A DNA stretch of 64,000 bases from Flavobacterium sp. LMO8 (GTDB taxonomy: Bacteria; Bacteroidota; Bacteroidia; Flavobacteriales; Flavobacteriaceae). The DNA lies in NCBI RefSeq assembly GCF_009495755.1, contig NZ_WIBJ01000008.1:37852-101851 (forward strand). Reading direction: 5' to 3'. This document shows positions 54,885 through 64,000 of the stretch, piece by piece. Numbering within the stretch: the stretch's first letter is position 1; each line of letters opens with the position of its first letter. The notes under the pieces were generated by a model. It ran no database searches, was not told the DNA's origin, and worked only from the letters and a program-made list of their open reading frames with translations. A program made the translations under genes and the position numbers.

Positions 54885-54913
54885 CGGATTAGTATTTACT
54901 AATCCGTTTTTTT
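54885..54913 (+). terminator. Terminator of tRNA-Met
   Basis: The stem CGGATTAGT/ACTAATCCG with a 4-nt loop followed by seven T. Confidence 0.88.
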
Positions 54914-54935
54914 ATATATTTAAAACAAAAAAAAT

Positions 54936-56177
54936 CTAAATCAAAATAGAAAGCAAGGGTTCTTTCTCATTCAAATATTGAAACTGAAACCCCTTTTCTT
55001 TCATTTTTAATTTAACTGAAGCTACATCATTTTCATTTTTAACTTCTAATCCAACCACTACTGGTCCAACATCTCTATTGTTTTTTTTGATGAATTGAAA
55101 ATAGGTTATATAATCTGACTCGTTTAAAACTTCATTTACGAATTCTCTCAAAGCACCAGGTCTTTGGGGAAATTGAATCATAAAATAATGTTTTAAACCT
55201 TCGTAAATTAAAGAACGTTCTTTTATTTCTTCAGTACGTTCAATATCATTATTACTACCGCTGACCACACAAACTATTGTTTTTCCTTTAATTTCGTTGG
55301 CAATAAAATCTAATGCAGCAATTGATAATGCTCCGGCTGGTTCTACTACCATCGCTTCTTCATTATACAATTGTAAAATGGTAGAACATACTTTACCCTC
55401 TGGAACTAAAATCATTCTATCGAGTGTGTTTTTACAAACAGCAAACGTTTCCTTTCCAACTTGTTTTACAGCAGCACCGTCAACAAACTTATCAATTGAA
55501 GTTAATGGTAGTGCTTCGTTTTGGTCTAGAGCAAATTGCATTGAAGGTGCACCTTCTGGCTCAATTCCTAATATTTTTGTTAAAGGACTTAATTTTTTAA
55601 AAACCGTTGAAACTCCCGCTGCTAATCCACCACCACCAACAGGCAGTAATACATAATCAATCGTTGGGATTTGCTCCGATAAAATTTCTAAACCAACCGT
55701 TCCTTGCCCAGCAATTACCTCTAAATCATCAAAAGGATGAATAAATTCTAATTGATTATCAATAGAAAATTGCTTTGCGGCATGAAAAGCATCATCAAAG
55801 GTATCCCCTATCAAAACAATTTCTACAAAAGATATTCCAAACAACTGTACTTGTTTAATTTTTTGTTTTGGAGTTGTTTTTGGCATGTAAATTTTACCTT
55901 GAATTTGTAAAACCTGACACGAATAGGCTACACCTTGCGCATGATTACCAGCACTAGCACAAACAATTCCGTTTGCCTTTTGATGCGAATTTAACTGACT
56001 GATTTTATTGTAAGCTCCTCTGATTTTATAGGAACGCACTTGTTGTAAATCTTCACGCTTTAAATAAATGGAAGCTTGAAATTTATCCTATAAGTTGATA
56101 CTGAATTGAAGTGGTGTTTTAACCACCACCCCATTCAGATTGTCTTGAGCTTTTACGATTTTATCAAATAAAGTCAT
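54936..56177 (-). pseudogene. ilvA: Threonine dehydratase gene with in-frame amber codon
   Basis: Read from ATG at 56177 (overlapping the ilvC stop as TAATG), the frame encodes a normal IlvA start (MTLFDKIVKAQDNLNGVVVK, TPLQFSINL) but codon 30 (56088-56090) is TAG, where relatives have Ser in NLSEKF. The same frame then continues without error: KREDLQQVRSYKIRGAYNKI with the PLP lysine, ASAGNHAQGVAY, the GGGGLAAG phosphate loop, and a C-terminal ACT-like domain (FPQRPGALREFVNEVL). A protein could only arise by suppression or by restart at GTG 56039 without the first 46 residues. No other damage is seen, so the mutation is recent, or a sequence error. Confidence 0.85.
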
Positions 56178-57223
56178 TAGTTTAATTTTGGTCTTAATTT
56201 TCTAACCGCTGCACCCGCTTGCCATAATTCTGATTCACGTATTTCTTTTAACTCTACTTCTAGTTTTTGGCGGTAATCTGTTTTACTTCCTTCAGAAATT
56301 ACTCTATTAGCTTCTCTTCCAGAAGACACTTCTTCATATAAATTTTCAAAAACTGGTGTAGTTGCATCTCTAAATTTACCTTTCCAATCTAAAGCACCAC
56401 GTTGCGCTGTTACAGAAGTATTAGCAAACATCCAATCCATACCGTTTTCAGCTACTAAAGGCATTAAACTTTGCGTTAATTCTTCTACCGTTTCATTAAA
56501 AGCTTCCGATGGCGAATGTCCGTTTTTACGTAATACGTTGTATTGTGCTTCAAACAAACCCGCTAAAGCACCCATTAAAATTCCACGTTCTCCAGTTAAA
56601 TCTGAATACACTTCTTTTTGAAAATCGGTTTCGAATAAATAACCAGAACCTACACCTATTCCTAATGCAATTGCTTTATCTTTTGCTCTTCCAGTAGCAT
56701 CTTGAAATACAGCAATACTAGAATTAATTCCTTCACCTTTTAAGAACAATCTTCTTAATGAAGTTCCAGAACCTTTAGGTGCAACTAAAATTACATCTAC
56801 ATCTGCAGGAGGTACAATACCCGTTTTTTCATTAAATGTAATTCCGAAACCATGAGAAAAATACAATGTTTTCCCTGCTGTTAAATGTTTTTTTACAGTA
56901 TTCCATGCATCTATTTGACCTGCATCTGAAAGTAAATATTGAATAATTGTAGCGTTATCACAAGCTTCTTCAATATCAAACAATGTTTCGTCTTCTATCC
57001 AACCATCAGCTAGTGCTTTATCCCAACTTTTTCCGCCTTTACGTTGACCTACAATTACATTGAATCCGTTATCTCTTAAATTTAAAGATTGTCCTGGACC
57101 TTGAACACCATAACCTATTACAGCAATTACTTCATGTTTTAATGTTTCTTGTGCTTTTGCTAATGGGAATTCGTCTCTTGTGATTACTGTTTCGTTAACT
57201 CCCCCAAAATTTATTGTTGCCAT
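56177..57223 (-). CDS. ilvC: Ketol-acid reductoisomerase
   Basis: A 348-residue enzyme reducing and rearranging acetolactate or acetohydroxybutyrate. Seen: VIGYGVQGPGQSLNLRDNGFNVIVGQRKGGKSW (NADPH site), FSHGFGI, VILVAPKGSG, and the metal-ligand region TDFQKEVYSDLTGERGIL. It belongs to the class with the short IlvC core plus an extended end typical of Bacteroidota. It shares one base with the ilvA start, and lies 23 nt after ilvN. Confidence 0.95.
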   Translation of the reverse strand: MATINFGGVNETVITRDEFPLAKAQETLKHEVIAVIGYGVQGPGQSLNLRDNGFNVIVGQRKGGKSWDKALADGWIEDETLFDIEEACDNATIIQYLLSDAGQIDAWNTVKKHLTAGKTLYFSHGFGITFNEKTGIVPPADVDVILVAPKGSGTSLRRLFLKGEGINSSIAVFQDATGRAKDKAIALGIGVGSGYLFETDFQKEVYSDLTGERGILMGALAGLFEAQYNVLRKNGHSPSEAFNETVEELTQSLMPLVAENGMDWMFANTSVTAQRGALDWKGKFRDATTPVFENLYEEVSSGREANRVISEGSKTDYRQKLEVELKEIRESELWQAGAAVRKLRPKLN

Positions 57224-57246
57224 TATTTTTCTTTTTTAATTTTAAT

Positions 57247-57834
57247 TTACATTTGAAATACTTGATCTTTTTTATCTAAAAATTCGTTGTTAATTGTTTG
57301 CAGAGCTGGATTTTTTTGCTCCATTTCTACTACTTTTTTATGAATTCCTTCGCTTGCATTGATTATTGCAATTCGGGAACTTCTTACAAATTCGATTAAA
57401 CCAAATTTGTCTAGTTTTTTAAGTAATTTATTAATTTCTTCTCCTTGCCCTGTAGCTTCAAAAACGGTATAATCGTTTCGAATTACAACTGCTTTAGCTC
57501 CGTATTCTCTGAGTAAACGTTCTACTTTTACTTCATTAATAATTACTTCTGTAGGCACTTTATACAAGGCCATTTGTTGCCAAACAATTTCGTCATTTGT
57601 GTTGCAATACACTTTAAAAACATCTACAATTTTCTCAATTTGTTTGACCAAATTTTTTACAACTGCTTCTGCCTCAATTACAACAATAGTAAATCGATAA
57701 ATGTTTGGTACTTCGCTTGGGGAAGTATTAAAACTCTCTAAACTAATTTTTCGTCTTGAAAACATGATGGCTATTTTATTAATTAATCCCACATGATTTT
57801 CAGTATATATGGTTAAAGTAAATTCTTTTTTCAT
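57247..57834 (-). CDS. ilvN: Acetolactate synthase small subunit
   Basis: A 195-residue regulatory subunit from the start MKKEFTLTIYTENHVGLINKIAIMFSRRKISLES at 57834; the frame open up to 57912 would overlap ilvB. An ACT domain (about 1-75) gives feedback inhibition by valine or related amino acids in characterised enzymes; the C-terminal domain follows (VIRNDYTVFEATGQGEEINKLLKKL). Ten nt after ilvB. Confidence 0.92.
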   Translation of the reverse strand: MKKEFTLTIYTENHVGLINKIAIMFSRRKISLESFNTSPSEVPNIYRFTIVVIEAEAVVKNLVKQIEKIVDVFKVYCNTNDEIVWQQMALYKVPTEVIINEVKVERLLREYGAKAVVIRNDYTVFEATGQGEEINKLLKKLDKFGLIEFVRSSRIAIINASEGIHKKVVEMEQKNPALQTINNEFLDKKDQVFQM

Positions 57835-57844
57835 TTCCTTTATT

Positions 57845-59590
57845 TTAGATATCTTCTTTACATAAAACAATTTCCGAAACTCCTTTTCCTTGTAGTACCA
57901 TTGGAAAAACATTATCTTCCATACGAACTGCTACTTCTAACAAAAAAGACTCTGGACAATCAATCATTTCTTGTAGAGCCAATTTTAATTTTTCTCTCAA
58001 AGCCACTATATTTCCTTTAATTCCATACCCTTTTGCTACTTGAACAAAATCGGGACTTTGAATATCGGTAAACGAATATCTTTTTTCATGAAATAGTTCC
58101 TGCCATTGGCGCACCATTCCTAAAAAACTGTTGTTTAAAATCAGAATTTTTACATTTGGTTTGAACTGCATGATAGTTCCTAATTCTTGAATATTCATTT
58201 GCGCACCACCATCTCCCATTACAGCAATTACTGTTCGTTCAGGCGCTCCGTATTTTGCACCAATTGCAGCAGGAAGAGCAAATCCCATAGTTCCTAATCC
58301 GCCACTAGTGATATTACTTCTTGTTTTATTTTGATAAGAATAGCGACAAGTTATCATTTGGTGTTGGCCAACATCAGTAACCATTACCGCTTCTCCATTA
58401 GTTAATTCATTAATTAATTGAATCACTTCACCCATAGTAATTTCGCCTTCCGATGGAAACAACTCTGGCTTAATTAACTTTTCCGTTTCAACTTCTATGG
58501 CTTTATGAAATTTTGAAATCCATTCTTGATGTGATTTTTTCGCTACTCTTTCTGTTAATAAGGGTAACGTTTCTTTACAATTTCCCCAAACAGGAATTGA
58601 AACCAAGACATTTTTATCAATTTCAGCTGGATCTATATCCAAATGAATAATTTGGGCTTGCTTTGCATATTTATCCAAACGACCCGTAACTCGGTCATCG
58701 AAACGCATTCCGATTGCAATTAAAACATCACATTCATTGGTAAATAAATTAGGTGCATAATTTCCGTGCATACCTAACATACCAACTGCTAAAGGATGAT
58801 TGGTTGGAATTGCACTCATACCCATAATTGTCCATGCTGCCGGAATTCCTGTTTTTTCTAAGAATTGTAAAAACTCCTTTTCAGCATTTCCTAAAATTAC
58901 GCCTTGACCAAAAATTACAAATGGTTTTTTAGCTTGATTAATAATTTCGGCAGCTTGTTCGATATAAGAAACTCTTACATCAGGTTGTGGTTTATAACTT
59001 CTTATAAACTCGCATTTTTCATACCCACTATAATTGAATAACTGTAATTGGGCATTTTTAGTGATGTCGATTAAAACAGGTCCAGGTCTTCCACTTTTAG
59101 TAATGTAAAATGCTTTTGCTAAAACAGCAGGAATTTCGGAAGCATCGGTTACTTGATAATTCCATTTGGTTACTGGAGAAGTTATATTTACGATATCCGT
59201 TTCTTGGAAAGCATCGGTTCCTAATAAATGTGCGAAAACTTGCCCCGTAATACAAACTAAAGGAGTTGAATCGATCATCGCATCCGCTAAACCAGTGACT
59301 AAATTTGTTGCACCTGGTCCGCTTGTTGCAAAAACAACACCTGTTTCCCCACTTACTCTTGCTAAACCTTGAGCAGCATGAATAGCACCTTGTTCATGAC
59401 GAACTAAAATGTGATTAATTTCTTTCTTGTAGTCAAATAATGCATCATAAATAGGCATTATGGCTCCGCCAGGATATCCAAAAATAGTAGTCACATTTTC
59501 GGCTAACAATGCTTCAATAACTGCAACACTTCCTGAAACTAGTGTTTCGGATTTCTGCTTTTCTGTTTCTTTTATTTCTAATGTATTCAT
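57845..59590 (-). CDS. ilvB: Acetolactate synthase large subunit
   Basis: A 581-residue thiamine-diphosphate enzyme. Seen: FGYPGGAIMPIYDALF with RHEQGAIHAAQGLAR (catalytic Glu), GPGATNLVTGLADAMIDSTPLVCITGQV, the FAD region around MLGMHGNYAPN, and the ThDP motif VMGDGGAQMNIQEL. Makes acetolactate from pyruvate, or acetohydroxybutyrate with 2-oxobutanoate. Three nt after ilvD. Confidence 0.95.
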   Translation of the reverse strand: MNTLEIKETEKQKSETLVSGSVAVIEALLAENVTTIFGYPGGAIMPIYDALFDYKKEINHILVRHEQGAIHAAQGLARVSGETGVVFATSGPGATNLVTGLADAMIDSTPLVCITGQVFAHLLGTDAFQETDIVNITSPVTKWNYQVTDASEIPAVLAKAFYITKSGRPGPVLIDITKNAQLQLFNYSGYEKCEFIRSYKPQPDVRVSYIEQAAEIINQAKKPFVIFGQGVILGNAEKEFLQFLEKTGIPAAWTIMGMSAIPTNHPLAVGMLGMHGNYAPNLFTNECDVLIAIGMRFDDRVTGRLDKYAKQAQIIHLDIDPAEIDKNVLVSIPVWGNCKETLPLLTERVAKKSHQEWISKFHKAIEVETEKLIKPELFPSEGEITMGEVIQLINELTNGEAVMVTDVGQHQMITCRYSYQNKTRSNITSGGLGTMGFALPAAIGAKYGAPERTVIAVMGDGGAQMNIQELGTIMQFKPNVKILILNNSFLGMVRQWQELFHEKRYSFTDIQSPDFVQVAKGYGIKGNIVALREKLKLALQEMIDCPESFLLEVAVRMEDNVFPMVLQGKGVSEIVLCKEDI

Positions 59591-59593
59591 TTT

Positions 59594-61273
59594 CTAATAT
59601 TCATCGGTTACACAACCATTTGAAGCATCTGTAACTAATTTTGCATACTTTAATAACACACCGTTAGTTACTTTTAATTTTGGTTGATTCCATTTACTTT
59701 TTCTATACGCTAATACTTCATCACCAACATGTAAATGAATGGTATTATCAACAGCATTAATTTCTATAATATCTTCATCTTCAACTAAAGCAATTGTACC
59801 TCCATCATAAGCTTCAGGAGAAATATGACCTACTACAAAACCATGTGTTCCTCCACTAAAACGACCATCGGTAATTAATGCAACACTTTTTCCTAAACCT
59901 GCACCAATTAAGGCTGATGTTGGCTTTAGCATTTCGGGCATTCCAGGACCACCTTTAGGACCTACATAACGTATAACTACGACATCGCCAGCTTTTATTT
60001 TTTTATCTTCGATACCTTTTATTAATTCTTTTTCACCATCAAAAACACGAGCTGGACCTTTAAAAAATTCGCCTTCTTTACCTGTTATTTTTGCTACGGA
60101 ACCTTTTAAAGCAAGATTTCCATATAAAATTTGAAGATGCCCTGTAGTTTTTATTGGATTCTCTATCTGACGAATAATATTTTGATCATTAAAATCAATA
60201 TCTATTACTGCTTCTAAATTTTCAGCTAAAGTTTTACCCGTTACCGTAATACAATTTCCATGTAACATTCCTTTAGAAAGCAAATATTTTAAAACCATTG
60301 GCACACCACCTTTTTCATGTAGGTTTTGCATTAAATAATTTCCACCTGGTTTAAAATCGGCAATTAATGGAGTTGTATTACTTAATCGTTGAAAATCATC
60401 TTGACTTATAGCTACTCCAACACTTTTTGCCATTGCAATCATATGCAAAACGGCATTTGTACTTCCGCCTAGAGCAATTAAAACGGTAATAGCATTCTCA
60501 AATGCTTCAAACGTCATAATGTCTTTTGGACAAATATTTTTTTCTAATAATAATTTTAAATATCCAGCGGCAGATTCACATTCTGCAATTTTATCATGAC
60601 TTATAGCAGGATTTGAACTTGAATAAGGTAAGCTCATTCCTAATGCTTCAATAGCAATAGCCATTGTATTTGCCGTATACATGCCACCACAAGCTCCTGC
60701 TCCTGGACATGAATTCTTTATAATTCCTTTATAGTCTTCTTCAGAAATTGTGCCTGCAATTTTTTCTCCTAATGCTTCAAATGCCGAAACAATATTCAAA
60801 TCTTTACCTTGGTATTTTCCTGGTGCAATTGTACCACCATAAACCATTATCGATGGACGATTTAATCTTCCCATTGCAATAATACTTCCTGGCATATTTT
60901 TATCACAACCAGGAATAGAAATTACACCATCATAGTAATGACCTGAAACAACACTTTCAATACTATCTGCAATAATTTCTCTACTCACCAGAGAATAACG
61001 CATTCCATCCGTACCGTTGGTAATACCGTCACTAATACCAATTGTGTTGAAAATTAAACCCACCATATCATTAGCATTAACTTCTTTTTTAATTAAAGAT
61101 GCTAAATGATTTAAATGCATATTACAAGTATTACCATCATAACCCATTGAAGCAATTCCTATAAAAGGTTTTGCTAGTTGTTCTTCAGTTAAACCAATTC
61201 CATATAACATTGCTTGAGAAGCAGGTTGAGAAGGATCTTGTGTTATTGTTTTACTATATTTATTTAATTCCAT
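59594..61273 (-). CDS. ilvD: Dihydroxy-acid dehydratase
   Basis: A 559-residue iron-sulfur enzyme. Cluster and metal ligands are visible: [17 protein letters not shown], and [18 protein letters not shown]; the Mg-binding [14 protein letters not shown] segment is present. It forms the 2-oxo acids for Val and Ile. Its start overlaps the ilvE stop by one base (TAATG). Confidence 0.95.
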   Translation of the reverse strand: MELNKYSKTITQDPSQPASQAMLYGIGLTEEQLAKPFIGIASMGYDGNTCNMHLNHLASLIKKEVNANDMVGLIFNTIGISDGITNGTDGMRYSLVSREIIADSIESVVSGHYYDGVISIPGCDKNMPGSIIAMGRLNRPSIMVYGGTIAPGKYQGKDLNIVSAFEALGEKIAGTISEEDYKGIIKNSCPGAGACGGMYTANTMAIAIEALGMSLPYSSSNPAISHDKIAECESAAGYLKLLLEKNICPKDIMTFEAFENAITVLIALGGSTNAVLHMIAMAKSVGVAISQDDFQRLSNTTPLIADFKPGGNYLMQNLHEKGGVPMVLKYLLSKGMLHGNCITVTGKTLAENLEAVIDIDFNDQNIIRQIENPIKTTGHLQILYGNLALKGSVAKITGKEGEFFKGPARVFDGEKELIKGIEDKKIKAGDVVVIRYVGPKGGPGMPEMLKPTSALIGAGLGKSVALITDGRFSGGTHGFVVGHISPEAYDGGTIALVEDEDIIEINAVDNTIHLHVGDEVLAYRKSKWNQPKLKVTNGVLLKYAKLVTDASNGCVTDEY

Positions 61274-62160
61274 TATAGGTATACATTTTGATATTCGTTA
61301 TGAGCGACTCTTCTTTTGTATTTTTTTTGAATGACAGCACCAATAGAATCTTCCCAATTTAATGGAAATTTATAATCATTAACTGATTGTATTCCGATTA
61401 CTTCAGCAGCTGTACCGCAGAAAAAAGCACTGTCAGCCGTAAAAATTTCTTCTGGAGTAAAATATTTTTCTTCTATTTCATAACCTAATTCTTTCCCTAT
61501 TTCTAAAACAGTTTGGCGCGTAATTCCTGCTAAAATATTTCCTAAGGGAGCAGTATATAATTTACCTTGTTTTTCAATAAAGAAATTTGCACCAGGTCCT
61601 TCTGCAACATAACCATTCATATCAGTTAATAATGCTTCATCATAACCATTTGCTTTAGCTTCTGTAGTTGCTAAAATGCTATTCGTATAATGTCCAACTA
61701 CTTTAGCTTCCACAAAACATGATTTAGGGTTAGGCCTTTGGAACGAAGACAACATTAATCTAAGTAATGAATCTCCTAAATATTTACCCCATTCCCATGC
61801 CATTATGACTACATTAACTTCACTAGTAGGAGTTAAAGACATGTTTTCTCCTAGATAAACCAATGGTCTTATATAGGCATCTTTTAAATTATTTAACTCT
61901 AATAATTTATATGTAATTTGTTCTAATTCCTTTTCAGTATATTTTAAATCAATGTGCATTACTTTTGCTGAATAATGCAATCTTTCAAAATGTTCCTTCG
62001 CTTTGAAAATTCTGACACCATCTGGAGTATCGTAGGCTCTAATACCTTCAAATACACCATTACCATAATGCATGGTTTGATTGTAAATACTTACTGGAGC
62101 ATCTTTTACTTTTATAAATTCTCCGTTAAAAAAAATGGTGGTGTTTTCGTTGTAATACAT
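61273..62160 (-). CDS. ilvE: Branched-chain amino-acid aminotransferase
   Basis: A 295-residue class IV aminotransferase: [30 protein letters not shown], the Lys in [47 protein letters not shown] and [15 protein letters not shown]. Transaminates the oxo acids to Val, Ile and Leu. First structural gene of the operon, 21 nt after the attenuator U-tract. Confidence 0.94.
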   Translation of the reverse strand: MYYNENTTIFFNGEFIKVKDAPVSIYNQTMHYGNGVFEGIRAYDTPDGVRIFKAKEHFERLHYSAKVMHIDLKYTEKELEQITYKLLELNNLKDAYIRPLVYLGENMSLTPTSEVNVVIMAWEWGKYLGDSLLRLMLSSFQRPNPKSCFVEAKVVGHYTNSILATTEAKANGYDEALLTDMNGYVAEGPGANFFIEKQGKLYTAPLGNILAGITRQTVLEIGKELGYEIEEKYFTPEEIFTADSAFFCGTAAEVIGIQSVNDYKFPLNWEDSIGAVIQKKYKRRVAHNEYQNVYL

Positions 62161-62180
62161 AATTTTTAAAATTTTAAAAT

Positions 62181-62214
62181 AAAAAAAGCCTTTTCCTAAA
62201 AACGGAAAAGGCTT
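62181..62214 (-). terminator. Attenuator hairpin of the ilv operon
   Basis: On the minus strand AAGCCTTTTCC and GGAAAAGGCTT form an 11-bp stem followed by T-run, placed between the Ile-rich leader peptide and ilvE. A 5-nt complement (ACGGA in 62232-62236 with TCCGT at the stem base) could support an alternative fold. Confidence 0.8.
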
Positions 62215-62235
62215 ATAATAATCAAACCAATCCGT

Positions 62236-62289
62236 CTATATAACACGAATATTTTTTAAAATACTAATTGTAATATTTATATTTTTCAT
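62236..62289 (-). CDS. Ile-rich leader peptide of the ilv operon
   Basis: A 17-residue frame ATG...TAG encoding MKNINITISILKNIRVI: six Ile, one Leu and one Val. It stops 21 nt before the attenuator stem. This is the classical arrangement in which ribosome stalling at Ile codons prevents terminator formation and lets the operon be transcribed when isoleucine is short. Bacteroidota ilv attenuation of this kind is inferred here, not demonstrated. Confidence 0.7.
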   Translation of the reverse strand: MKNINITISILKNIRVI

Positions 62290-62291
62290 TT

Positions 62292-62387
62292 TTAGCTACA
62301 CTTAACTATTAAAATTAAAAGTCCGATCGAAATAATGGTATTTATTACGATAACGATTTTGTTCCATATATTTGGATTAACTCTCAT
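62292..62387 (-). CDS. Small single-pass membrane peptide, 31 residues
   Basis: The frame begins MRVNPNIWNKIVIVINTIIS, continues with a second hydrophobic run (GLLILIV) and ends KCS. One membrane helix fills residues about 11-28, and 15 of 31 residues are Ile, Leu or Val. It starts 5 nt after the stop of the type IX cargo gene and ends 2 nt before the leader-peptide ATG. It could be a real membrane microprotein (similar in form to NCBI's smalltalk-type peptides) or part of the ilv leader. No promoter is evident. Confidence 0.4.
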   Translation of the reverse strand: MRVNPNIWNKIVIVINTIISIGLLILIVKCS

Positions 62388-62392
62388 TTGTA

Positions 62393-64000
62393 TTATCGTA
62401 TTAATGAGAAATGCGCTTTAAACTGTTTAGCGACTCCATTTTCTGTGTAATCTAATGAGAACCAGTAATCTGTTGATGGAAGTAACTCTTGATTATATGT
62501 TCCGTCCCAACCCTCGCTATCGTCTGTAGCGCTTAGTTGTTTTATTAATTTTCCATAGCGGTCAAAAATGTACAACTTAGCATCTGCTTGATTCAAGCCA
62601 CTGATGTTCCAAGTATCGTTGATTCCATCACCATTCGGTGTGAAGTATTTTGGATAATCAATTACCAGTATTGTTTGAGTAATATATGTACAACCTTCTG
62701 TATCGATTACTGTAACTGTATGCTCTCCTGCACTTACTCCTGTAAACACATTTGAAGACTGTAATGTACCTTCATCTAATGAATACATTAAAGTTCCTGT
62801 TCCTCCTGTGATATTAACTGTTAATGTAGCATTATCACTAAAATAATCTGTTTGTACAACTGAGATGGCTGTAGCTGGAGTTGTTGAACTTACTGTTGCT
62901 GTTGCTGTTGATAACATAGGATCTGATGAACATGTTGTTAACGTATTAGTAGCAATGACACTGTAGGTTCCTACTGCATCAACTACTAATGTTGAACTAG
63001 TTGCACCCAAAATAGTATCTCCATTACTATCAAACCATTCAAAGTCATAGTCAACATCATTTAATCCTGTGTTTAATGTGTAGGTTTGGAATACTTGACC
63101 ATCTGGAGTTATACAAATATTGCCATCTTTTAACACAGGTATAGGAGATGGATTTACATTTACTCGGTAATCTGTATATCCGCCTTGACAATCTCCTAAA
63201 CTTGACCAAACTCGATAAATAACATAACCATCAGTTGCATCTATTGTGGTTAACACATCATTTATAGTTATTGGTGCTACTCCTGTTCCTGAAAGTGCTC
63301 CTGATACATTATCAAACGTTAATACATCCCACGTTAATTCGGTTCCTGCTATAAGTGGAGAAACATTAACTATTAAATCCGTATTTTCTCCACTACAAAT
63401 TGTTTTAATTGGAGATAGAACTGGCAACCCTGGATTTGGATTTACAGTAATCAATTCACTCTGAAGTGTATTGCCTGGACATCCATTACGTACAGAACTT
63501 ACTACAAAATAAATTGTTCCTGCAACTAACGGATTACTTGTTATAACTTGTAAATCTATAGCAGTAGCTGTGGAAGTTGATGTAATAGTACCCGAAGTTA
63601 CACCTCCTAAAACCGTAACTCCATTTGTAATAGCTGTCCAAGTATAAGTTATTCCACTTATATTACCAACAATATCAACATGAACATTATTTGTAGAATT
63701 TGTTGAAGAACAAACAGAATTGTCAGCTACTGTAACACTTCTAATCTCAGGATTTGGATTTACAGTAATAGTAATTGGATTTGATGGTATTCCATCACAT
63801 CCATTAGCTCTTGGAATAATTATTATCGTTATAGTTCCAACATTCTCTGAATCTGTTAATGTTGCTATTTGATTAATGTTAGTCTCATCACCACTAGTTA
63901 CAAAAGTACTTGTGATATTAGATATCGTTGCGCTCCAACTATAAGTTGTGTTTGGTAAATTACTACTTAAAACAAAATCTAATGGGCTACCATCACAAAT
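62393..64000 (-). CDS. Large secreted adhesin-like protein with type IX (type B) sorting domain, N-terminus outside the window
   Basis: The frame is open from the window edge (536 codons seen). It contains repeated Ig/PKD-like modules, each ending near ITVNPNP and holding a C...C pair, spaced about 95-130 residues. The last about 85 residues (PKYFTPNGDGINDTWNISGL ... FDRYGKLIKQL ... DGTYNQELLPSTDYWFSLDYTE) are the gliding-motility-associated C-terminal domain, the signal for type IX secretion of type B, which attaches such proteins to the surface. An internal TTG at 63454 is not a real start. Confidence 0.9.
   Translation of the reverse strand: MCDGSPLDFVLSSNLPNTTYSWSATISNITSTFVTSGDETNINQIATLTDSENVGTITIIIIPRANGCDGIPSNPITITVNPNPEIRSVTVADNSVCSSTNSTNNVHVDIVGNISGITYTWTAITNGVTVLGGVTSGTITSTSTATAIDLQVITSNPLVAGTIYFVVSSVRNGCPGNTLQSELITVNPNPGLPVLSPIKTICSGENTDLIVNVSPLIAGTELTWDVLTFDNVSGALSGTGVAPITINDVLTTIDATDGYVIYRVWSSLGDCQGGYTDYRVNVNPSPIPVLKDGNICITPDGQVFQTYTLNTGLNDVDYDFEWFDSNGDTILGATSSTLVVDAVGTYSVIATNTLTTCSSDPMLSTATATVSSTTPATAISVVQTDYFSDNATLTVNITGGTGTLMYSLDEGTLQSSNVFTGVSAGEHTVTVIDTEGCTYITQTILVIDYPKYFTPNGDGINDTWNISGLNQADAKLYIFDRYGKLIKQLSATDDSEGWDGTYNQELLPSTDYWFSLDYTENGVAKQFKAHFSLIR

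Noticed and set aside
54936..56039. ilvA as an intact gene starting with GTG at 56039
   Set aside because: It would lack the conserved first 46 residues, which are encoded in the same frame upstream behind a TAG codon.
63452..63454. Independent gene starting at 63454
   Set aside because: The codon is an internal TTG; the frame stays open to the window edge with the same repeat type.

Overview
The window looks like a chromosomal segment of a Flavobacterium-type member of the Flavobacteriaceae (Bacteroidota). The support is low G+C, A-rich start regions without Shine-Dalgarno sites, promoters of the TTG-N19/20-TAnnTTTG type, a gliding-motility-associated (type IX secretion, type B) C-terminal domain, and many families largely confined to Bacteroidota (DUF4290, DUF6048, DUF6452, GlmU-like nucleotidyltransferase, START-like protein, DUF5686). 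Almost everything is housekeeping or envelope biology. I see no prophage, insertion sequence, CRISPR array or integrated island.

Layout. 1-2.3 kb: a partial MORN/YwqK-like secreted protein, a two-FAS1-domain lipoprotein, proC. 2.3-12.3 kb, minus strand: yidC, pyrG, DUF3820, a secreted protein, an OsmC-like protein, a LysM/PBP1-like protein, guaA, purM. 12.3-16.3 kb: a lipoprotein followed by four tandem paralogues that each carry two OmpA-like domains. 16.4-18.8 kb: a small membrane protein, rocD, DUF1697. 18.9-23 kb: rlmD with a DUF6452 lipoprotein and a DUF6048 barrel, then mtaB. 23-25.5 kb: an orphan HEPN-like protein, the GlmU-like enzyme, rpmE (type B). 25.7-31.8 kb, plus strand: DUF4199, glycosyltransferase, phosphosugar mutase, MsbA-like exporter, DUF2971. 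32-36.9 kb: an EF-hand-like lipoprotein, a TonB-dependent receptor and an M23 peptidase. 37-39.5 kb: coiled-coil protein, zapA, 6S RNA, rny. 39.7-46.1 kb: xerD, two small barrels, aroQ, a DUF5686 protein, a TauE-type transporter. 46.2-54.6 kb: murA, DUF4290, DUF493, a P-loop kinase, recQ, fmt, hup, YqgE, a class IV aminotransferase, a START-like protein; then tRNA-Met. 54.9-62.3 kb: the branched-chain amino-acid operon ilvE-ilvD-ilvB-ilvN-ilvC-ilvA, preceded by an Ile-rich leader peptide and an attenuator hairpin. The window ends inside a large adhesin-like type IX cargo protein.

Most notable: (i) the nucleotide genes pyrG, guaA and purM, in separate transcription contexts, share a CAACAACA-type 5' leader directly before the start codon, 17 nt of it identical and equally spaced in pyrG and guaA; (ii) ilvA carries an in-frame amber codon at codon 30 although the rest is intact; (iii) the ilv operon has a classical-looking attenuator with a 17-residue leader containing six Ile; (iv) the four OmpA-like paralogues keep the Asp/Arg pair expected for peptidoglycan binding in the first domain but have a GHICC motif in the second; (v) a terminator hairpin doubles as the 5' leader of the next gene; (vi) short CC-loop-GG palindromes and long inverted repeats fill several intergenic regions. 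Functions are inferred from sequence reading alone; no database search was run.
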